64,000 bases of DNA, taken from the NCBI GenBank assembly GCA_021292165.1, contig CM037885.1, positions 10,225,042 to 10,289,041 of the forward strand, given 5' to 3'. How positions within the stretch are numbered: the first letter of the stretch is position 1; each line of letters opens with the position of its first letter. Source of the DNA: Shinisaurus crocodilurus (lineage: Eukaryota > Chordata > Lepidosauria > Squamata > Shinisauridae). Positions 36,287 to 47,900 of the stretch are shown one piece after another. The notes beneath the pieces are model-generated. The model saw only the letters and a program-made list of their open reading frames with translations. It made no database searches and was not told where the DNA came from. The translations under genes and the position numbers were made by a program.

Positions 36287-36742
36287 ATCTAGAGCAGTGT
36301 TCTCCAACCTGGGTCCCCAGATGTCTTTGGCCTACAACTCCCAGCATGCCCCAGCCAGCTATGCTGGCTGGGGCATGCTGGGAGTTGTAGGCCAAAAACA
36401 TCTAGGGACCCAAGGTTGGAGAACACTGATCTAAAGGGCCACAAGTTGCCCACCCCTGGCCTAGTTTCCTGGAGGCAATTCTCCCTCTTCTCAGGCGATC
36501 AGGCAAGTGGCTGTGCACAAGCCAGAATTGGGCAGCTTGATCAGTTTGCATAGCTTGGGTAGAACTGCCTTGAATGAATTGTTACCCTTACTGAGGCTGA
36601 ATGGAGCGTGTGAGACCACAATCACTTAAAATCAATCCGAGAAACATGATAGATTTATTAGTTCGAGTAATAGAGTCACATTTGCCTGATGTATTCTCCT
36701 TGCGGTAAGCTTCATGAAACGAGCTTTGCTGTTTGTAGACGT
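36287..36742. repeat. Inverted duplication, arm 1
   Basis: Matches the reverse complement of 40996-41454; about 6 differences in 311 nt outside the embedded MITE. Contains GGCTAGTTTCCTGG-like (GCCTAGTTTCCTGGAGGC) and TAAGCTTCATGAAACGAGC blocks. Confidence 0.9.
36295..36428. mobile_element. Palindromic hAT MITE within the inverted duplication, arm 1
   Basis: CAGTG...CACTG with flanks ATCTAGAG and ATCTAAAG (7 of 8). It sits inside an older GGCCACAAGTTGCCCACCCC repeat. Confidence 0.88.
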
Positions 36743-38102
36743 TTCTGATTTCTCAGTTGCAGCAAAACAGCCTCCCCCACCATCCTCTTTGTGCGTTGGC
36801 TTATTAAGAAGGCAGGGATAATTTAGGCACATAATTTCGATGTAGCCTGTACTCTTGCCCTGCCAACCACATTCTCTTCCATCAAGCTACGTCCTCTTTT
36901 TGCTTATGCAACCAATCATTTCCCAAAGGGGCGCAATCCAGCAGAAGTTCTCCTCGGTGAGCCCCAGTGAAATGGATTTGCATGACCTATTGTTAGCTAA
37001 CCTGAGCCCTTGGGACAGAGGATGGGGGAGAAGTATAAATAAATGAAGATTAAACTGTCCCCAGTCACTTTAGTGCCGAGTAGGGATATCTGAGAAATCC
37101 ACAATGGAATCAAATGAGCGGATTTCTTTGAATCCAACCTGTGGGCTCTTCCGCGGATGGACTGGCTTTTACCGAGTCACACAGATTCCATGAACTATTT
37201 TTTGTTTCTTTTTTAACTTTTGGGATTTGCGCCAATGCCCAGTAGCACAAATGTGCATTTGCAAACAAGAACTACATTCTCTCATACAGTCCCTAAATTT
37301 AAAAAAATTCCAATTCCGTCAATGGAATGAAAGACACCTGACAATCTGCAAAACACAGACAGAGCGGATTTAACAGTGCCGAGCCTGAGATTTCAGACGA
37401 GGCCACTCGAAAGAGGCGGCAAGATAACGCAGTGCAGGGGACTGAGCGTTGACCGGATCCCTTGGGTTGCTGAGGCGGGACAGCTCATTTTGGCTCCACT
37501 TTCATTCCTGCCTCACCTTGCAGGTGGTCAGGCCACAGGCTCAGAGCCCCAGGGAGCGTGCAGCCGATGCGGATCAGGCGAACTGAACCTGCGCGTCCTT
37601 TCTCACGCCGGTGCCCTCTTTTGTGGGGCGGGGAGCAGGTGGGAAGCGGGAAGGGGTGTTCTGCTCTTGGTGGTGTTCGTCTTTGGCGCGTGTGTTTGTT
37701 GCAGGGCTCCCAAGTGCCCGAGGGACCTGCTGCAGCGGGGTTAATTCCTCTATCCCTGGCACGGCGCCCTGATTAATGGGTCGGCATTTTCAAGTCGTGA
37801 CCTTTAGTGAGAGGCATATGGCTGGAATGCATCCCCAGGAATCTCAAGCAGCCTGTGGCTGTGCTGTACTGGAAGAGGGAGGCAATGGTGCCAGCAGGCG
37901 GGAGAGGGCAAATGGGGGTGGGGGAGGAGGAGGAATAATGTGTACAGGAGGTGGACCTCGTCACGGCCTCTATCCATTCATCTAAATAAAATCCTTCTAT
38001 CCATCACTTATTCCTCCGGCCGGCCATCCTCCATATTTTTATTTTATTCATTTGTTTTTTTTTAAAAAAGAACATCCATCCCGCCTTTCTATTGTGTTAG
38101 AT

Positions 38103-38420
38103 CAGTGTTCTCCAACCATGGGTCCCCAGATGTTTTTGGCTATGCTGGCTGGGGCATGCTGGGAGTTGTAGGCCAAAAACATCTGGGGACCCATGGTTGG
38201 AGAACACTGCACTAGCAGGACCATCTATTCACCAGCTCCCCCTACAGGTCAGTCTACTACACTGTCCAGACCACCACGACTTGCCATATGCAGAGGGCAG
38301 GTGTCCTATAAGACACGCTAGCAGGGCAGATGGCTCCAACTACGCTGGCTGGGCACGACATGGGGCATGCTAGGAGTTGTAGGCCAAAAACATCTGGGGA
38401 CCCAAGGTCGGAGAACACTG
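38103..38420. mobile_element. Composite hAT element carrying CADM4 intron 2 sequence
   Basis: 318 bp. The left unit (38103-38209) is a palindrome with an internal deletion. The middle (38210-38339) matches 45150-45277 beside the intron 2 MITE. The right part (38341-38420) is another half palindrome. The whole is flanked by TGTGTTAGAT (38093-38102, 38421-38430), so it probably transposed as one unit. Confidence 0.75.
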
Positions 38421-39443
38421 TGTGTTAGATGTTCAAGGTGGCAAGCAACTTTTATAATGAAGCTGCCTTTCCCTCCCACCCTCCTTCTTCACACCCCTCA
38501 TTCAGCCCTCCCCCCGTGCTGTGACCCGGCGGCGTCCACATACAGCTGCACCGCATCAGTTTAAAAACGATCTGGCAGAATCACATGATCCAGCTTTTCT
38601 GGCAGTGCACCACTTCAGGTGGCAGTGGGGAGCTGTGTGTTTGAATACTCCCCCTGTGTCAAAATCTCCCAGTGTATAGAAAACCCGGCACGTCAGATAC
38701 GGGGAGTTCAGTCATGCCTTCTCTTTGACTCTGCAATGTGTGAATGGCTGTGCTCGGGTCTTGAGACTCGTCGGAGCTCTCTGCCCTGATGGATGTCTCA
38801 AGATTTGCAACCGGGCAATTTGCAGCTTGTAAAGATGTGCGTCATCTGTGGCTGTTTTTTTTGGACTTGCCTCCCTGCTTGTGCGTTCAGAATGTGAGCT
38901 GGGAAAAGTAAATGTCAAAACTGGACTTGGAATTTATGGGATTAATTCCTTTGGGGGCACTTGGGCTCCTTGGCTACTGGAGGAAGCTGCAGGTATAGTT
39001 GTGCGGACGGGACACCACGCAGGAGCTTCCGCAGCTCCTGCTTTGGTGATTATAGCACCCCGTTGGAAATGCAGGAAGCGGTGCCTGGGACGGGAAAAGG
39101 TGGAATGTGGCGTAAGCATGGCGAGCTTCAGCAGTGCTCCTTTCTCTGGCGTAAATAACACTGTCCATGCACAGCCCATCTGCCATGCGGACAGGTGGAG
39201 AATCGGCGTGGGTGGTACATAGGTGCCACGTGGCATTCAGGAATTGCTGGAGGCAGGGACAAAAAATCCTATGCAGCCGAGCTTGAGGAGCGAGACAGCT
39301 CTTGTGCCTTTTATGGAGGTGCATTTTCTGTAGGCGTATTCGGTGCGTCTCGGCGTATGCCTCTGTGATCTTTTGTCTCTGCACCTGTGAGATTTTGCTG
39401 AGCATTTGTTCACATCTCTGCTCATCTCTCCACTGCTTTGAGA

Positions 39444-39451
<8 letters not shown>

Positions 39452-39489
<38 letters not shown>
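39452..39489. repeat. (AC)n microsatellite
   Basis: Nineteen AC units, uninterrupted. Confidence 0.95.
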
Positions 39490-39491
<2 letters not shown>

Positions 39492-40164
39492 CTTTACTGA
39501 GCCAGAACAACACTCAGATTAGCTCTAAATCACGTATCCTTCTGTGCGTCTAGAATGTTACACATCCAGAATGTTACACGTGCTACAGGGGAAGCATTTA
39601 TCACCTTAGTTCAGTGATAGAATTGAATAGCAGAACCAGAAAAAAAAGCCTATGCAGAACAGTTTTTTAAAGATGCAGAAATTTTGTAGATTTGTTTAAT
39701 TTGCATAATTTATACAGGTTGCAGGACTCAGGTTTTTTTTGTTTTTGTTTTTTGAATGCAGAATTTGGGTTACCTTGATGCAGAATTTTTTAGGGTGCTT
39801 TTTAAGTGCTGAGTAAACTCTCCCTGCTAATACAGTCATTGATATGGTGACAGTCAGGGCTGCTGAGGCGGAAACACTCACACACGCACACCCTTGGCAC
39901 AAGGCTTACACACACTTGTGCAGCTTCTGTTCATGCCAGTACAGCTTGTGCAGGAGAATTTCCTAGGGGATTGTGGCCAAGGGGTTAGACCTGTCGCTGA
40001 GGCAGCCACCTCTAGCGGTGCTGATACTCAAAGTTTTCCTCTCCTGCAAGACATGCCAGTGGTCACAGATTGAAACAAATAGTGTGAAGGACGCTATAAT
40101 AAGGCCACAGAGCACAGAGCCATCGTGAGGGGGCCTACTACTTGGGGCTCAAGTGTTCAACATC

Positions 40165-40331
40165 ATGTGGCTTACGCTGGCTCAGTTTGTCTGAGTGTGG
40201 AAAGCTAAGCAGGGTCAAGCCTGGTTGTTACTTGGATGGGAGACCCCTCCTCTAGTTTCCTGCATTGAGCAGGGGGTTGGACTCGATAGCCTTGTAGGCT
40301 CCTTCCAACTCTATGATCTATGAAATCTATG
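40165..40331 (+). mobile_element. 5S rRNA-derived SINE with CR1 tail
   Basis: Nearly full: GTGGCTTACGCTGGCTCAG, GGAAAGCTAAGCAGGGTCAA, CR1 tail, ending CTATGATCTATGAAATCTAT. Confidence 0.85.
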
Positions 40332-40777
40332 GTGCCCATGGGCACCAATGCACCCACAGACACCTCTCTTGGTGCCCACCAGACCTCCTGTCCTTCCTGT
40401 TTCTGTCTTTTTTCTCTTTTTTTTAAATTACATTTTGTTTTCAACTGGGAGGCTGGCATGCTGCAAATATGTGATTTGACCATACCTCTGCTTTGTACTC
40501 AGTTTTTGGCCAAGTTCCTTGTCTCTGAGCCTCATCGGCTTGCCTTCTGAGAAATGGGTGCTGGAGCAGAGAACTGTGGGTTCAAAAGAGTGGTTTTGTG
40601 TTCTGGAGCTCAGACCCACAACTGCTGCATACTAAGTGCTTGGGCGAGTTCTTCTTCTTCGTGGTCTCTGTGCATCACACATGTGGGCTCTGCGCCTGCG
40701 CGGAGACTGTTTCGGGAAGGTTCTATAGCTGAGGCGATTTGGGTGGGAACCCCTCCCCCCACGCATGCCCTCTAGGG

Positions 40778-40912
40778 TAGTGTTCTCCAACCTTGTGTCC
40801 CCAGATGTTTTTGGCCTACAACTCCCAGCATGCCCCAGCCAGCTATGCTGGCTGGGGCATGCTGGGAGTTGTAGGCCAAAAACATCTGGGGACACAAGTT
40901 TGGGAAGCACTG
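40778..40912. mobile_element. Palindromic hAT MITE
   Basis: Same family, left end mutated to TAGTG; flanks CTCTAGGG and GTCTATGG (6 of 8). Confidence 0.85.
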
Positions 40913-40995
40913 GTCTATGGAATCCCGCTATTCCCCCCTGCCTTATTTATTTATTTATTATTTATTTATTTTTGGCTTTCACTTCTGACCCCCTG

Positions 40996-41454
40996 ACGTC
41001 TACAAACAGCAAAGCTCGTTTCATGAAGCTTACCGCAAGGAGAATACATCTGGCAAATGTGACTCTATTACTCGAACTAATAAATCTATCATGTTTCTCG
41101 GATTGATTTTAAGTGATTGTTGGTCTCACACGCTCCATTCAGCCTCAGTAAGGGTAACAATTCATTCAAGGCAGTTCCACCCAAGCTATGCAAACTGATC
41201 AAGCTGTCCCAATTCTGGCTTGTGCACAGCCACTTGCCTGATCGCCTGAGAAGAGGGAGGATTGCCTCCAGGAAACTAGGCCAGGGGTGGGCAACTTGTG
41301 GCCCTCTAGATCAGTGTTCTCCAACCTTGGGTCCCCAGAAGTTTTTGGCCTACAACTCCCAGCATGCCCCAGCCAGCTATGCTGGCTGGGGCATGCTGGG
41401 AGTTGTAGGCCAAAAACATCTGGGGACCCAAGGTTGGAGAACACTGCTCTAGGG
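40996..41454. repeat. Inverted duplication, arm 2
   Basis: Partner of 36287-36742, opposite orientation, 4253 bp between the inner ends. Both arms carry the same hAT MITE at the same site. Confidence 0.9.
41312..41446. mobile_element. Palindromic hAT MITE within the inverted duplication, arm 2
   Basis: Flanks CTCTAGAT and CTCTAGGG (6 of 8). It occupies the same site in the host repeat as the copy at 36295, so it was present before that segment was duplicated. Confidence 0.88.
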
Positions 41455-41469
41455 GGGTCCCACCCTCTC

Positions 41470-41710
41470 CCTCCGTTCTGGAGCTTTGGAGCTCAGACCC
41501 ACAACTGCTGCATACTAAGTGCTTGGGCAAGTTACTTTTTAGTCCCACCAGTTTGCCTTCTGGGAAATGAGTGTTTTGTGACACCCACCGTGGCAGTCAT
41601 TTTGCGAATGGACAAGCCCACCCACCCCCGGCAGCCATTTTGTGAGAGCGCTCACGACACTCTCAAAATTCCAAATGTGCCCACTGCCCCGGAAAATTTG
41701 GGGACACCTC
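41470..41710 (+). repeat. Unclassified interspersed repeat
   Basis: GAGCTCAGACCCACAACTGC, TTGCCTTCTGGGAAATGAGT, AATTCCAAATGTGCCC. The first 60 nt also occur at 40600-40655, almost identical. Confidence 0.65.
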
Positions 41711-43039
41711 TGGAGGATGCCCTGAGTAGAGGACACTGATAAGCTGAGCTGCTAGGTCAGGGTGATGAGACTGGGGACCTCTTTTCATTCAGTGCCAGTC
41801 CTACCATTAGGCAGGATGAGGCAGTGGATAGTGAGTATGCATTTAGTGAGTGAGGCAGCAGTATCATTACCCCAGACAGGGACATTCCTCCTATGTCCCT
41901 GGCCATTCCCCTCTGTTGGGGGACAGGCTTCATGGCTTGTTCCATGCCCTCAGCGCAAACTAGCTTGCCACCTTCCGTTGCAGTAGATTAAACTATCCTG
42001 CCAGTAGTGTTGAACAGTAAGGTTCAACTGCCCATCTGGCCAGCTTCTGTATGTGGAATTTCAAATGGGCGGGGGGGGGGGGTATCGTCTTGTCCTTTAC
42101 CTCAGGAATCAAAATGTCTTGGGCTGGCCCTGCTTTTATTGGACAAGCCCACACATCCATTGGAACGCCTGGCACTGCCACACTTTGAGCAGATTACAAT
42201 TACGCCCATGTTGTTTGTTTGTTTTTAAAGAAATATATATTTACTTAATGCACTGGATAAGTATTAAATGTAAAGCTCAATTTATGTAAAGCTTGTATTG
42301 TGCAGGTTTGTACATGGCAGTGTAGTATGCAGCTCTTGGCATTTTTGTAGCATGGATAATACTTCTAAACCTTTGAATCTTATTAAATCTATTAGCATTC
42401 GACTCTTACTATTTAGCATTCATTTTACACGGTGTTGGAGGCACTCTATGGGAAAGACATGATACCAAACCTGACCTTGGGGCACTTAGTTTTCATGCCA
42501 TATATAAAGAACTGATGTTTTTATCTGTTTGTGCGTTGCCTTGAGCACCTTCACGCTGGAAAGGTGAATCATAACAGCTAGAAATAAATAAAAATAAAAC
42601 CACCACCATCAAACTGTGCTGCATTTAGTGAGGTTCTGGATCTCTTAGGGGGAATGCTGTCAATGCCAGAAATGTATACGTGAGGTATATATAGTCCGAT
42701 ATTTCCCATACACTGCTTCCCCAACCCCAGCCCCTTCACACACCCTGAATGCCTGTGTTTCTAAAAAGTATTTCTCTACCCCTGATAGATTTTTCATTGT
42801 TCACATTATGTTTTATTAGATTGTGCATTACTGCAATATCCCTGTAATTTATGATTCCATGGAATAATGGCTTTGTCTTGTGCAGAGGTATCATGTTATT
42901 GTTTCTGATTTTTCAAAGGGCTGTTGGTTTTGAATCGAGAGAGTTGGAGGGGACCAAAATGCCATCTACGGCAGCCCTCGGCTGCTTGGCAGGGCTACCC
43001 ACCCACCGGCCATTGACCCCTGTCATCCAAACCTCAGTC

Positions 43040-43372
43040 AAGATCAAGGGTGGTCAACCTGCAGCCCTTGGCCTGCAGCCCTAGGTCAACCTGCAGTTCT
43101 TGGCCCAGTTTCATGTGGCCCTCAGCTTAATTTCAAAGGCCATCTGCATGCAATCAGTTCAGACCTCTGCCAAAGTGATCTATCCTTTCCCTGGCGGCCT
43201 GTTGCATGGGAAGGAAATGGGGGGGGGGGGGGTTTGCAGAAAAAGAAAGACAGAAGAAGTGACTGACTCATTTTTGGACTTTGGCCCTGCTACCACTGAC
43301 ATGTGGCCTCCAGTAGATTACCTGTAAGGGAATGCAGCACTTGACAGACAGAACAAAGCTGTCCCACCCTGG
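43040..43372 (+). mobile_element. hAT-like repeat, decayed
   Basis: CAAGGGTGGTCAACCTGCAG at the left, TGTCCCACCCTGG at the right, GGACTTTGGCCCTGCTACCA inside; general layout as 23358-23732. No clean duplication. Confidence 0.5.
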
Positions 43373-44753
43373 TCTAGATAAAGCAGTTAACCAGAAGAGG
43401 TACTTTCAGAACATTAGTTCCAGATGACTTGTGTAAGCTAGCCAAGCAGCACACTTTGCTGTAAATGGTAGCAGTTTGTTCAAGACAGTGTCCCCCTCCA
43501 TCCATGCCTACACTTGGTAAGATATTCTTGAATTAATTGCAAAACAGTGCAATAATAGAACAGTAGAGGTGCAGAAAGGGAGATGGGACACATCTGAATG
43601 CACTGGGGTTTTGTCATGGCTTGAAGCGAAGCCTCTGGCAGTGATTGGCTGAGTTGCTCTGATGTCACAGAGGGGTTGGGTAGATAGGAGTATGACTTTT
43701 GGCTGCCAATGGTTGAGCTGCTTCTATGCTAGAGAGGGGTAGATTTTTAAAAAGGAGGGAGGCAGGGACGGGAAAGTAGTATTGGAAGTGGGACTGGTAC
43801 AGAAGAAAGGAGGAAGAGATCAGGAGGAAGGGTCTGAGAGGGAAAAGGAAACTGAGAGAACAAATGAGCCAGAGAAGAGAGATGCCCATGACCAGGAGCT
43901 GGAAAAGTAAGAAGAGATTTGATTTGGAATAACCACTCAGGTCTTTGGCTTCAGGCTTTTGCTGCCTGTGCCTTTTGCATCCTCTTCCGTGATGGCTTGT
44001 GAGTGTGTGGCCAGGCCATGCGGGTCTGTTCCTCCATATAAAGCAGCAGAAGGAACATTTTTTCTGTCAAGGGCCGCATTCCCTTGGCAGTACTCTGTTG
44101 GGGGCCACATGCTGGTGGCGGCTGGGGCCACAGCCAGCTGCAGGTGAGGCTAAAGCCAAACATGGGTGGGGCCACCCCTTTCCTTTCTTACTTTCTGCCT
44201 CCCACTTTCCCCATTTTTCACACACCCCTTTCTCTCTCTCTCTCTCTGACTCTGTCTCTCTTCTGGGGGAAGATCATTGTTGCCAGAGGTTTGAACTGAT
44301 AGATTGCAGAGGGATTTAAAATTAGGCTGTGGGCTACAGTTTGCTGCCCAGGGCCCCTGATGTGAAGACTTAGTTCTCACTGTTAATGAATTTTTAAAGC
44401 CTGTGGGGATGCCACGCCTACTCGCTCATCTCTGACCTAAGAAACTTGATTGTGAAGTGGGCAGGGCTCTCGGCACATGCTGCAGGAGCACTCCCTTGCT
44501 CACCAGCAGAGACAAATAGCAGGATGGAACACCTGCGGGTGATAGCTCCAACGGTCTCTGGATGAGTGCTATCGATCTTCGATCTCGGTCTTTGTTGATG
44601 TATTCTTTTATGACATCTCCCACATTGTAAACAGGGACTTGGGTGTCGATACTCAGCCCAGGCGAATCCCAACACACATTAAGCCCCCGATCTTCTCTTG
44701 CCTCCCGGCAACGGTGCTGGTAACCCATTCTCTTCTCTTCCTCTCTGCACTAG

Positions 44754-44900
44754 CCAGAGCTCAGGAGGTCCAAGCTGAGAATGTGACGGTGGCGGAGGGC
44801 GGCCAGGCCGAGATCAATTGCAGACTGCACCAGTACGACGGCTCCATAGTGGTGATCCAGAACCCATCCCGCCAGACACTCTTCTTCAACGGCACACGGG
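44754..44900 (+). CDS. CADM4: CADM4 exon 2: first half of Ig domain 1
   Basis: Begins after a pyrimidine-rich tract and CACTAG, ends before GTAACG; 147 nt, entering in phase 1 and leaving in phase 1. It encodes the mature N-terminus (AQEVQAENVTVAEGG) and the first Ig cysteine in INCRLHQYDG, then RQTLFFNGTR. NVT and NGT are potential N-glycosylation sites. An alternative acceptor 11 nt downstream (GCTCAG before GAGGTC) would change phase and is less likely. The upstream partner exon, expected to end with a single G of an Ala codon, was not found. Confidence 0.95.
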
Positions 44901-47900
44901 GTAACGGGGCACCAGGGTTTGAGTTGTATGCTAGGCTGGGCGTGGGACTTGTGTTTAAGCCGGAGAACCATAGAGATGCCGTCCACTCCATATTACTGTC
45001 TTATTACACTAGCACAGTGTTCTCCAACCGTGGGTCCCCAGATGTTTTTGGCCTACAACTCCCAGCATGCCCCAGCCAGCATAGCTGGCTGGGGCATGCT
45101 GGGAGTTGTAGGCCAAAAACATCTGGGGACCCACGGTTGGAGAACACTGCACTAGCAGGACGTCTATTCACCAGCTCCCCCTACAGGTCAGTCTACTACA
45201 CTGTCCAGACCACAACGTGCCATATGCAGAGGGCAGGTGTCCTATAAGACACGCTAGCAGGGCAGATGGCTCCAGCTAAATTAGGCAAGTGAGCCAAGCC
45301 AAACGCCTCAAGGGAGAGCAAACACGCACACAGGCTCAGTCCCACTGCTGAGTCACTAGCTAATCTGACCTGGGTAGGAGGGGATCAGTTACACCAACCT
45401 GGCGCCTTCCAGATGTGTTGGATGGACTGCTACTCCCATAATTCCCAGCCAGCATGGCCAATGACCATGCTGGCTGGGAATTATGGGAATTGCAGTTCAA
45501 CACACCTGGAGGATGCTCTCAACACTCTGTTTATGACCTTGGGCACACTGCCCGACTTTAACAAGTTACACTCCTTAATAGAACTTCTGTTCACAGGTGC
45601 TCTGCTGTAGTCCTTTCTGCTCAAGGACACATTACATTCTCTGACAGAGTTAAACCCTGATTGTGAGAACAGCTCATTCACAGACCAGGGCTGACTCCAA
45701 ATATTCTGGTGCCCATGGAGAAAAGCCCAAATAGCACCCTCTCTGTGCTAAACATATCCTTGTAGACACTTTGACGGCCTTCAGTAGTGACCCCCAAATC
45801 TGCCTGCCTGAAGGAGCTTCCTCAATTTGCCTGTTGATAGGGCTGGCCCTGAGTGAGTTGTTGCAAAGAAAAGAGACTGGATTACAATTCCAAGCCTACC
45901 CAGCATCCCATCTCTCGTTGTGATAGTCCCTTAGGTCCAAGAAGAAAGAGAACCCTCTGCGCCGCTGCCAAGATCCTATACAGGGTGAGGGCTGACCCAC
46001 AACTGTGACATCTCCCCCCCCCCCATCTCCATACAGCCCTGAAAGATGAGCGTTTCCAGCTGGTGGAGTTTACCCAGAAGCAGGTCCGCATCGTGCTCTC
46101 CAATGCCCGTCTGGATGACGAGGGTGGCTACTTTTGTCAGCTGTACACAGAAGACACGCACCATCAGATCGCCATCCTTACAGTACTGGGTATGTGCTGC
46201 CCTCCCCATGCCATGCCATGCCACCCTCTCCCCTACCCCCTTTGAGTTTGTGTCGGCAACTGGAATGGGGGAGACGGCAGTACCAGTTCTCAGGGATTTT
46301 ATTAAGGAGGCCCGCAAGCCTGGCCAGGAGAAAAGCACCTGGAGGCAGCACGGGAGGATGCAGGTAGGTGAGCAGGTGAGGGTTCAGCACCTCTCACCTG
46401 TGCACCCATTTAGTAGCTCTTTAAATGGCATATCCTACCCCAGCTTATATGTGAATGGTGCAGACCCACGTTAAAAGATGTACGTTTGCCTCTATCATGC
46501 AGTCTGGGACTGCGCAGTTGGCTAAACTATTTCTTGAGCCTTTCCCCCGTTTCTCTGTGTGAGTTTAAAAGAGATAGGGACTTGGTTTTATATGAAAGCT
46601 GGATATTCAGCAAAGGGGCCTGGAACATCCCGGAGATGCCTGATCCACGCAGACCACAGCTTGGCAATAATTTTGCCCCCCTCTCCAAAGGCAGAGCTGT
46701 TCACCCACCAAAGCAGACTGTAGCAAACCCAAAGGGAAGAGCATATTCAACATAGAAAGATGCCGGCAGAGAAGGTAATGATACTGAATTGGGCCGTCTA
46801 GCTCTGCATTGTCTACACCAGGGCTCTCCAACCTTGGGTCCCCAGATGTTGCTGGCCTACAGCTCCCAGCATACCCTGCCAGCATGGCTAATGGCAAGGG
46901 ATTCTGGGAGCTGTAGTCCAGCAACATCTGGGGACCCAAGGTTGGAGAGCCCTGGTCTACACTGACTGGCAGCCTCTCTTCGGGGTTTCAGACAGGAGTC
47001 CTTCTCATCCCTACTTGGAGATGCCAGGGACTGAACCTCAGAGCTTCCTCATGCAAGGCATGTGCTCTATCATGCTCTGAAACACCTACCTCACTTGCCG
47101 TGCAGTTATTAGAAACTCATGTGCATCCTTCAAGGTCAGACATTGGCAACCCAAACGAGCCTACCCCAAATTAGTACGCTGTATAATCTACTGAGAGCAA
47201 AAACATTTCACATTCTTCATTAACAGAAACCAAATTAGGCATTCTGAAAAAGATTATGCAAATCGAGTAAATGTGTGCTTATTTTCCATAATTCTACTTT
47301 TCCAGGCTGGGGCAGGGTGGGGTTAGCAATGACGAGGTACCAAGCAGAGCACAGAAACCCTGCCATTCCCTGCCAACTTTATACTCTGTTCAGCTCCACC
47401 TCTGGCTTCTCAGATATCCTTTCAGCTTGAGGGCTAGGAGCTTATTTTTTGTTTTTAAAAAAATGAAATGGAAATTTCCAGGATGCCTTGGTAATGGCAG
47501 TCTTGTAGAAACATGGAAGGACACACACAGCCCTGCCTGAAGACCTTTCTGCCCCTGCCAGCATGGCCCTGAGTTAGAGTATTACCACCTTTGAGGCTGC
47601 TGTGGGTGTTTCCATGAATGAAGCCACAGCGGGGTGTGGTGCTGAATAGGAAACGGGCCCACTGCCTGCCTCATATAACCTGGCCGCTTTTCCTTACAGT
47701 GCCTCCTGAAAACCCATTGGTGGAGGTGAAAGAACAGGCGGTAGAAGGAGGAGAAATTGAACTCACCTGCAGCGTTCCCAGGTCACGGCCGGCCGCTACC
47801 CTGCGCTGGTACCGAGAACGAAGAGAACTAAAAGGTGTAACTTCTGGGAGGGGCTTCTCAACCTATGGGATGGGAGCAGAGCCTCCGGCTCAGGGGCTGA

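Larger units (their letters stand above)
1..44753 (+). other. CADM4: Intron 1 of CADM4 (3' part), repeat-dense
   Basis: No exon with a signal peptide, no CpG island with a start codon and no other gene were recognised. Open frames here are either retrotransposon remnants or short and featureless. CADM genes typically have a long first intron, so this is interpreted as intron 1, although part could be upstream flank if exon 1 was missed. Stretches not covered by a repeat entry below, for example 15970-16740, 28390-30180, 34000-35380, 36750-38090, 38430-39450, 39490-40160 and 41720-43040, show nothing I can name. Confidence 0.7.
44901..46036 (+). other. CADM4: CADM4 intron 2
   Basis: GT...AG. 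Holds a hAT MITE (45015-45149), the segment copied to 38210-38339 (45150-45277) and a second palindrome (45392-45522). Nothing else named. Confidence 0.9.

Noticed and set aside
37376..37744. CpG-richer open frame as CADM4 exon 1
   Set aside because: No hydrophobic signal peptide followed by a phase-compatible donor; the sequence is not like the CADM N-terminus.
44639..45247. 202-residue open frame as a complete gene
   Set aside because: It is exon 2 of CADM4 read through both splice sites into intron and a MITE.
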